From Plakobranchus ocellatus (lineage: Eukaryota > Mollusca > Gastropoda > Plakobranchidae), in NCBI GenBank assembly GCA_019648995.1, contig BLXT01006250.1, positions 77,071-102,571 of the forward strand: a stretch of DNA of 25,501 nt, written 5' to 3'. A program made the translations under genes and the position numbers. Below, piece after piece: positions 20,013 through 25,501 of the stretch. Within the stretch, counting starts at the first letter, position 1. Each line of letters starts with the position of its first letter. Below the pieces are notes generated by a model. The model did not search any database and was not told the DNA's origin. It was given only the letters and a program-made list of their open reading frames with translations.

Positions 20013-20504
20013 TTTTGTTATTGTTACTCTCTTAGCAACCGTAGTAACTCACAATAGAATTATCAACTCGAGGAAAAAAAAGCTACCAGTGGAGGATAGT
20101 TTCTGAAGGCTCTGAGAGTGAGAAAGGGAGGGCATGCGTGCACGAAATCTCTAAGCTCCTTCTAGGTCAGTGTACTCATGGGTGCTAGTTATGAATGAAA
20201 AGCTGAGGAATTTTCCTTTCGATTGACATAAGCTGTAATGGGATGGGAATTCATGGGTTTGCTATTCAAAGGGTGCAAATTTGTTGGAGTTGTAATTTTT
20301 CCATATTTCGCTCGATACATGTTTTAAAATGCAAAATTTAAATACATCTATTTATAAGTTTCATTTCGCGTTGAAACTCACAAAAAGGTGTAGAAATGGT
20401 TTTGAGCAATGATCTGACACCAACTCAACTTTGACCATGACTGACCTTCACTCTCTATTTAGACCTATTTCTCAATAATAACTTTTGTGCAACTTGACAG
20501 GTTT

Positions 20505-20559
20505 TCTGGACCTAGACCTAGTTTTGGGATATTGACAAAGAGAACATGATAAAGATATA
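20505..20559. repeat. 55-bp direct repeat, copy 2 (subterminal)
   Basis: Second copy of the 55-bp sequence, ending one base before the right terminal inverted repeat of the 1305-bp element. The near identity with 19783-19837 indicates a recent internal duplication or conversion. Confidence 0.97.
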
Positions 20560-20579
20560 TCTCAGACCGCCTCAAATGT

Positions 20580-21332
20580 GATGCCTCCAGTAAAAACAGC
20601 ACTTGTTGATGGGTTCTTATTCAAGTTATAGGGAAAAAGACTAGATTAGGATGTATTGTAATAATGTAAGGTCGTATGATGGGCTTTTGTGTGTACAACC
20701 TGCTTACTAAGTTTTGCATACCAACCTTGCATGTAGGAATCTAGCTTTTCAATTTCATTTATAAATAGGGCACACGAATCCAAGGTCTAGAAGAAATGCA
20801 AATTTTATGCATATTTACTCCATTACAGTATCTCTGTATTGGATGGAGTTCTTAGGCCACATGTTCTCTAGTAACGAGTCCCTCAGTTCTAATCACAACT
20901 TCAATGTGATTTGTTTTCGATGAAAACTGCAGTTAATATATCAAGCTGTTGTTGCTTGAAATAGGAGTATTTTTTTTTATCCAATTAGTTTTTAGAATTC
21001 AATTCACAGGCAAAGAATAGTAACTTATTTTAACAAGTAAAGATAGTTGGGTGATAACCCTTAAACATGTATGATGAGTACCTTGGCTACTTAGTTTATA
21101 AAAACAAACAACATGCAATGATTTACCTGAGCCCAAGAAATCAGAGATGGGTGATGAGCATGTAATGTGACCCCTAGTCGTAGCGCCAGACTCGGTATAG
21201 GCCAGGATAAGATGTAGATATATGAAATCTACTACTAGTACTAGCGACAATATGAATGTGGATTTTTTATGCTCCAAAAGACAGATTTATATATATATCT
21301 AATTTAAATGAAAGTAAAACTAAGTCAGTCTG
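20580..21332. other. Intergenic stretch, no gene supported
   Basis: AT-rich DNA between two transposons. A 92-codon minus-strand frame at 20999-21277 has a hydrophobic N-terminus but no family resemblance and was not accepted as a gene. Confidence 0.5.
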
Positions 21333-21340
21333 ATACAGAT

Positions 21341-21868
21341 TAGTGCTGTAAAAAGCCGGATGTTTCCAAAGCCGAATACTATTCGGGTTTTGGCCTCCAA
21401 ATTCGAAAAGTTCGGTTTCGGCTTTCGGCTTTGACCTATGACATCATTCCACAAGGGTCAAGCTCGGCGGTTCCCATCTCGAATTTTAAGATCGGCTTTT
21501 GCACTTTGCTCGCGCCATTGAGGGGAGAGGGGTGAAAGTGAAAGAGAAAGTCGGTGGCTGGCTGTGTGATGTCTCCCCACGTCACTCGCGGTTCTCAAGT
21601 TCGAATTTATAAAGCCGGTTATGACCTAGAAGGCTGTATGTACCATGTAGTCTATAAAATTAGCTCCTAAACACCAAAAAGTAGTAAATGGGGGCATGAA
21701 GTAAAATTATTAATGAAATAATTTTTTAACATTAAATGAATTAAAGCGATTTGGGAAATCTACCTTGGTTTCGGCCTTAGAACCGAACTTGACTCCCAAA
21801 GCCGGAAGTTCGGGTTTGGGGTCAAGTTCGGTAAATTTGACTCTAGGCCCGACTTTCATGCAGCACTA
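21341..21868. mobile_element. hAT-type MITE, 528 bp, perfect 8-bp TSD
   Basis: The left end TAGTGCTGTAAAAAGCCGG and right end CCCGACTTTCATGCAGCACTA are inverted repeats (TAGTGCTG exact, then imperfect). Both are flanked by ATACAGAT (21333-21340 and 21869-21876), a perfect 8-bp duplication. An 8-bp duplication and a (C/T)AGTGCTG-like terminus are characteristic of the hAT superfamily. Subterminal regions are rich in TTCGG/CCGAA words in both orientations, such as TTCGGTTTCGGCTTTCGGC on the left and CGAACTTGAC and AGTTCGGG on the right, as expected of hAT transposase-binding sites. GC content is clearly higher than the surroundings. There is no coding frame, so it is non-autonomous. Confidence 0.9.
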
Positions 21869-22125
21869 ATACAGATTTAGATCTAGTTCTATTATATTTG
21901 AAATAAACTGAATAGGCCCAGACACCAGATCTGGATCTTTGTCATCTTTACAGTACTGGATGTTTATCAGTTGTCCAAGTGTTTGTCCGCTTACTTCCAT
22001 ATCCATAAATTTTTGTGTAGGGCATTTTATTGCATTGAATGCACCAGATTGATATAATTGTAGCAAATTATTTTGAACCATTCTGAAGGTTCTCAACAAA
22101 GCAGTGTACAATGTATTTGCATTCC
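21866..22125 (-). pseudogene. Possible exon-like open frame cut by hAT insertion
   Basis: A minus-strand frame opens just after TTCTTTTGATTTTAG, a good 3' splice-site match, and runs about 86 codons. It includes RTFRMVQNNLLQLYQSG, MDMEVSGQTLGQLINIQYCK and DDKDPDLVSGP. Its stop (TAG) is made by the terminal CTA of the hAT element, so the original continuation has been displaced. The segment QYCKDDKDPD faintly resembles DYFCDDKRPEE in the frame at 19845-20012. I do not recognise the family and no upstream exon was found. It may be a fragment of a mobile-element gene or a chance frame. Confidence 0.25.
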
Positions 22126-22150
22126 CTAAAATCAAAAGAAATAAAAGCAC

Positions 22151-23943
22151 AAAATGATCTTTTCAGCCACTCCCTGTTTGTTCCTCAGATTCTTATTTGC
22201 AGTTTATATTTAAGTTTATTTTAAAAATCATATCATCTCAATGCATTATGCTTAGCCAAATGAGTAATTGAGTGGCATTGTTTCAAAATCAAACATTTCC
22301 ACCCTATGGTATGTTTTTATTGCGTGCATCATAAATTTTATGTCTGATAAAAGTTTGTTTTCCCATACCACTACACAGAATAATTTGTTAAAAATTGAAA
22401 TCCTTTGTTAGATTAGACTTGGTCCAAGTTTAAATATGTTACAATGATGAGAAAAATTATTTCATTATATTAACTTTATTCTAAAAATATTGGGCCTCAA
22501 ATGTAAATGGCGTTTGGAAAGAAAAACATAGCTATGATCAATAAAGTTAACCCATTGTTTCTGCAAGCAACATTATTAATAATCGCGCCACTTAATCTGG
22601 TTTCATAATTTTCAGTGAATCTAAATTTAATCACTAGAAGGGAATTTTTCCTATGGAAGAGCTGTCAATCTGAATCCAACTTTGGTGAATCTGAAAGTTG
22701 CCAGGATCAACTTGTGTCAATATAATTCAACTGATACTGTTTGTCTTGAGACAAGAAGTCAAATTTAGTGCATTTGGGAGTTTTTAAACATGTTTCATTA
22801 AAAGTCATGCCAGATAAAACAGATAAAGCACAAGGAACTGACAAATTCAGATCAAGGGGCGCCGACTGTATATGTAGCCTATAAATAAATATTTTATGTT
22901 GCATCCCAAATGTGGGTACAAATTATTATCATAGCTCCTCAATTGGAAAGTAAGAGCCATGTAAATTTCCAGTCTACCCAACAAAGATTAAGGAAATATC
23001 AAGACTGATAATCAAGAAAGAAAAAAAATGCAAAGAACCATTCTGCGTTATTTGGAATCAAATCATAAAAAGCACTCCTCAACCTTCTATTGGGTTTAAA
23101 GAGAAAAGCAGGGCATCCTACAAGATAATTGTGATTAATTTTACAAAATTTATAATGTCTCATTTTCAAATAAGCTATGCTCTTATAAATTATGGAATTA
23201 GCAGTCAGATAATGTTAAGAAATGTGTATTTTAAACTACAAAGAAATTTTAATAGCTCAAAATACAAAAAAATTACTAAATGTACTCTCTGAGGGAATAT
23301 TGAATTCAAAGTGAAGCACTTAGTAGATAAAATCGATTTATCACTGTTTCATCTCTGTCAAAGCTAAACGTGAATTAAAAATGCCCTAAATCAAAGAAAT
23401 GAATGCAGTCTGGAACCTATTCATAAGGGATTTCTCTTTTTGTTTTGGACTTGATCATATAATAATTAATATAGTCTTAAAATTACAACATGAGCAAATC
23501 ATTCTAAAAATTAATCTCTATTTTTCTGCATTTTTTACACAAATGCTGCAAGAGAGTTTGTAATGTGGAATTTTTTTCATCTGCTTCGTTTGAATAAATG
23601 ATATGAAGCCTAGAAAATCAGAAAATTGGCACAAGACTGCTGAGGGGTATAGGGTTACTGAGAGAGAGAGAGAGTTGAACGCCAGCAAGAGCATCTTTTT
23701 AAAAATTAGCTAGTTGATACTTTTGAAACTTTCCTAATCATGACCTGTATATTTTACATTTTTTAAAAATGTGTGTATTTTCATCTCTGGTAAAATCAAA
23801 TTTATTTTAAAATTATTTGCAATTTTGTGCTAAACTCTCCCTCAATTAAAAATAGCACATAGTAAAGTTGATCTAGTTCCAGTCAAAATCAGTTTCGCTC
23901 ACTCTCCGACTTTTCTGAAAAAATGATATTTTGAATATTTAAC
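22151..23943. other. AT-rich intergenic stretch, nothing recognised
   Basis: No convincing frame on either strand. A short (GA)n run lies at about 23659-23675. GGGCCTCAAATGT at about 22495 recalls the right end of the GAGGC elements but has no partner. Confidence 0.5.
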
Positions 23944-23949
23944 ACATGT

Positions 23950-24732
23950 GAGGCTCTCTGTACAAAGGGTCAAGATAGCAAATTTTGACCTTAACGTTTT
24001 TCTCCATTTATTGGAAAAGGAATGTTTCCTGGCAATTTTGCTTTCTTTCAATTACTTTTGAAGTTATGTTGATTTTTGTGTTGGGAAGTATAAAAACATT
24101 GTCTTAAGAAAATGGCATTAAAAGTTTTGGGTAATATTTTAGAATACATCTAGGTCTAGGTCTGGCCCTTTATCCTGTGTTGAGCTTTCCTCGTCACCAT
24201 TACTTGTTTCAGACACAAAGTAATCATAAACCAACCCATAAAGTTCTTCATCAAATGCAATTCCCAGCACTCCATGGTGTGTGTTTCAGTTACACTGATT
24301 CAGTGTAAGTTGTATTTTCAACCTTAAATCCAACAATTGAAATACATGTCAACGGTTGCTAGTAGATGATAATGCACAAACAGAGCTACTCCTATGTAAG
24401 GGAATGTATTCATGTGCACTTGTTTTGGTATTGAAGAAGAGAATCTGCTGTAAATTTCAATATCAAATATGCTATAGTAGATAGTTGATCAGGCTTTGGA
24501 ATAAGGTGCTGAAATCAGACATATACAAGATTGAAAAATTTACACTTTTTCTGTATTTTTTCAACTTAAAAAATATTTTTCAAAAATATTTAGAAGTCTT
24601 AGATTAATAAAATCTTTGGCAGAATGAAAGTTGAGATGACAAAAACGTGGGTGAGGTCGATTTCCAACATATTTTGCTCTGCATCGCAGTTACTTACTTT
24701 GCGACATCTGGGCCCTTTCTGCAGAGAGCCTC
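23950..24732. mobile_element. 783-bp TIR element, GAGGC-type
   Basis: The left end GAGGCTCTCTGTACAAAGGG (23950-23969) and the reverse complement of the right end, GAGGCTCTCTGCAGAAAGGG (24713-24732), agree at 18 of 20 positions, with weaker similarity for about 20 bases more. Flanks are ACATGT (23944-23949) and ACATAT (24733-24738), a 6-bp duplication with one mismatch. The GAGGC start and 6-bp duplication are shared with the 1305-bp element at 19269-20573. The interior has a decayed minus-strand frame with a DYF motif and no transposase. Confidence 0.65.
24139..24285 (-). pseudogene. Remnant acidic frame inside GAGGC element
   Basis: A 48-residue minus-strand frame without a usable ATG in frame contains GIAFDEELYGLVYDYFVSET, then a serine/acidic stretch, and ends DLDLDVF before TAA. 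The upstream in-frame stop lies at 24288-24286. The LYGL...DYF...acidic order mirrors LHGL...DYFC...acidic in the frame of the 1305-bp element. The final DLDLD is encoded by a CTAGGTCTAGGTC repeat, so the tail may not be original. It is probably a decayed homologue of the other frame, at low certainty. Confidence 0.3.
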
Positions 24733-24738
24733 ACATAT

Positions 24739-25501
24739 CTAGATAATGGTTGAATAAGGCCTGCAGACCACATAATTTCAAATATTAGGTTTATGCTCTA
24801 CAGAACTTAAACATTTTGTGCATAAAACAAGAGACATACACAACAAAGTGTTATTCTTTCCCCAACTTTATTCAAGATGAAATGACTAAGCAGCTACATA
24901 GGTCACTAAAAATAGAAAAGATGAGCAATAATGATCTCAACCAAGATTGTGGGTTTGGTTTTTTGGTTTTATTAATAGTAATGTATCATCATTAGTCAAT
25001 AATTAAAAAAAAAAAAAAAACACCTTTTTTATTAAAGCTTGACTGATTCTTTTTTTTTTTCCCTTCTTACACTGATTCTTTTTCAATGAAGTACAGAGCT
25101 ATGTCAAAATAATTGCAAGAGAATCACAATCGTCAATGAAAAGACAAAATAAACTTTGTATAAGCATTTGTGAAATTGATTTGCCAATGCAATGTTCATT
25201 GATGCATCCAATCTTGGTAATGGTTAGTATTGAATCTTTGCATGAAAAAGACAACTACAGTTCACCACATTTTAGATTGTAGAGACATCTTGAAACCAAC
25301 ACAAATTAATCACAAGTTTCAATTGCAAGATTTTATTTTAAATTCTGAGGGACAAAAGCAAAGGGAATCACAGTCCTTAAGAGCAGGACAGAAACATTTG
25401 AATCACTAGATTTCCTGAGACCGGTCCCAATTTGTCCAAAGTCCAAAATTATTGGAGACAGATGGCTGAAATTGAAAAAAAAAAAAATTTGACAAATCAA
25501 G
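24739..25501. other. AT-rich end of window, possible minus-strand 3' end
   Basis: No coding frame is seen. TTTATT at 24867-24872 is a canonical AATAAA on the minus strand, and T- and A-rich runs (25004-25020, 25050-25061, 25475-25487) are common in UTRs. This could be the 3' UTR of a convergent gene beyond the window, but nothing else supports it. Confidence 0.2.

Larger units (their letters stand above)
19269..20573. mobile_element. 1305-bp TIR element, GAGGC-type, 6-bp TSD
   Basis: The left end GAGGCGGTCTGAGA (19269-19282) and the right end TCTCAGACCGCCTC (20560-20573) are perfect 14-bp inverted repeats, with weaker similarity inward. Each is flanked immediately by AAATGT (19263-19268 and 20574-20579), an exact 6-bp direct repeat outside the element. 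The interior holds a 55-bp direct repeat, the second copy abutting the right terminus, and a 55-residue minus-strand frame. No transposase is seen, so it is non-autonomous or a remnant. A second element with the same terminal GAGGC lies at 23950-24732. The superfamily is not assigned. Confidence 0.75.

Noticed and set aside
20999..21277. 92-codon minus-strand frame with a hydrophobic, signal-peptide-like N-terminus
   Set aside because: No recognisable domain, no splice context or conserved motif, and it lies between transposons in AT-rich DNA where hydrophobic chance frames are common.
22490..22505. GGGCCTCAAATGT as the end of a third GAGGC element
   Set aside because: Only a six- to seven-base resemblance and no matching inverted end was found within 2 kb.
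22707..22904. 65-codon minus-strand frame
   Set aside because: No motif, no splice context, AT-rich surroundings; length is within chance expectation.

Overview
Eukaryotic nuclear DNA: one intron-containing protein gene sits in AT-rich DNA crowded with decayed mobile elements. Frequent palindromic TCTAGATCTAGA and TAGGCCTA motifs, mollusc-like intron sizes and LINE types point to a marine invertebrate, most likely a gastropod mollusc. That assignment is an inference, not something the sequence proves. LAYOUT. 1-183 is a purine-only GA-type satellite. 184-1857 has no recognisable gene. About 1858-2440 is a badly decayed reverse transcriptase relic of one non-LTR retrotransposon lineage. About 2728-3480 and 4791-6962 are two broken copies of a second LINE family. 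The first is internally deleted but keeps the protein end; the second keeps endonuclease and reverse transcriptase but lacks the 3' end. A cluster of TCTAGA palindromes (4378-4640) lies between them. 7168-17196 (+) is the only convincing gene: a complete eight-coding-exon orthologue of the vertebrate gene known as C2orf42 (657 residues as assembled here). It has an N-terminal treble-clef/zinc-ribbon CX2C-X10-CX4C, a SWIM-like CXC-X17-CXH finger split by intron 1, a low-complexity linker and a strongly conserved C-terminal domain. The reading frame joins exactly across all seven introns. The last intron (4.2 kb) holds a candidate 2.3-kb transposon, a degenerate array of roughly 100-bp repeats and a 342-base assembly gap. 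The 3' UTR carries a two-unit (99+89 bp) higher-order tandem repeat. DOWNSTREAM. Three elements with recognisable termini and target-site duplications follow. One is a 1305-bp element with GAGGC-type inverted termini and a 6-bp duplication. One is a 528-bp hAT-type MITE with a perfect 8-bp duplication. One is a second, 783-bp GAGGC-type element. Both GAGGC elements enclose a short minus-strand acidic reading frame with related L(H/Y)GL...DYF residues, which may mark an undescribed small transposon family with its own or a captured coding exon. No RNA gene, CRISPR array or second protein gene could be supported. The last ~750 bases may touch the 3' end of a convergent minus-strand transcript, on thin evidence.
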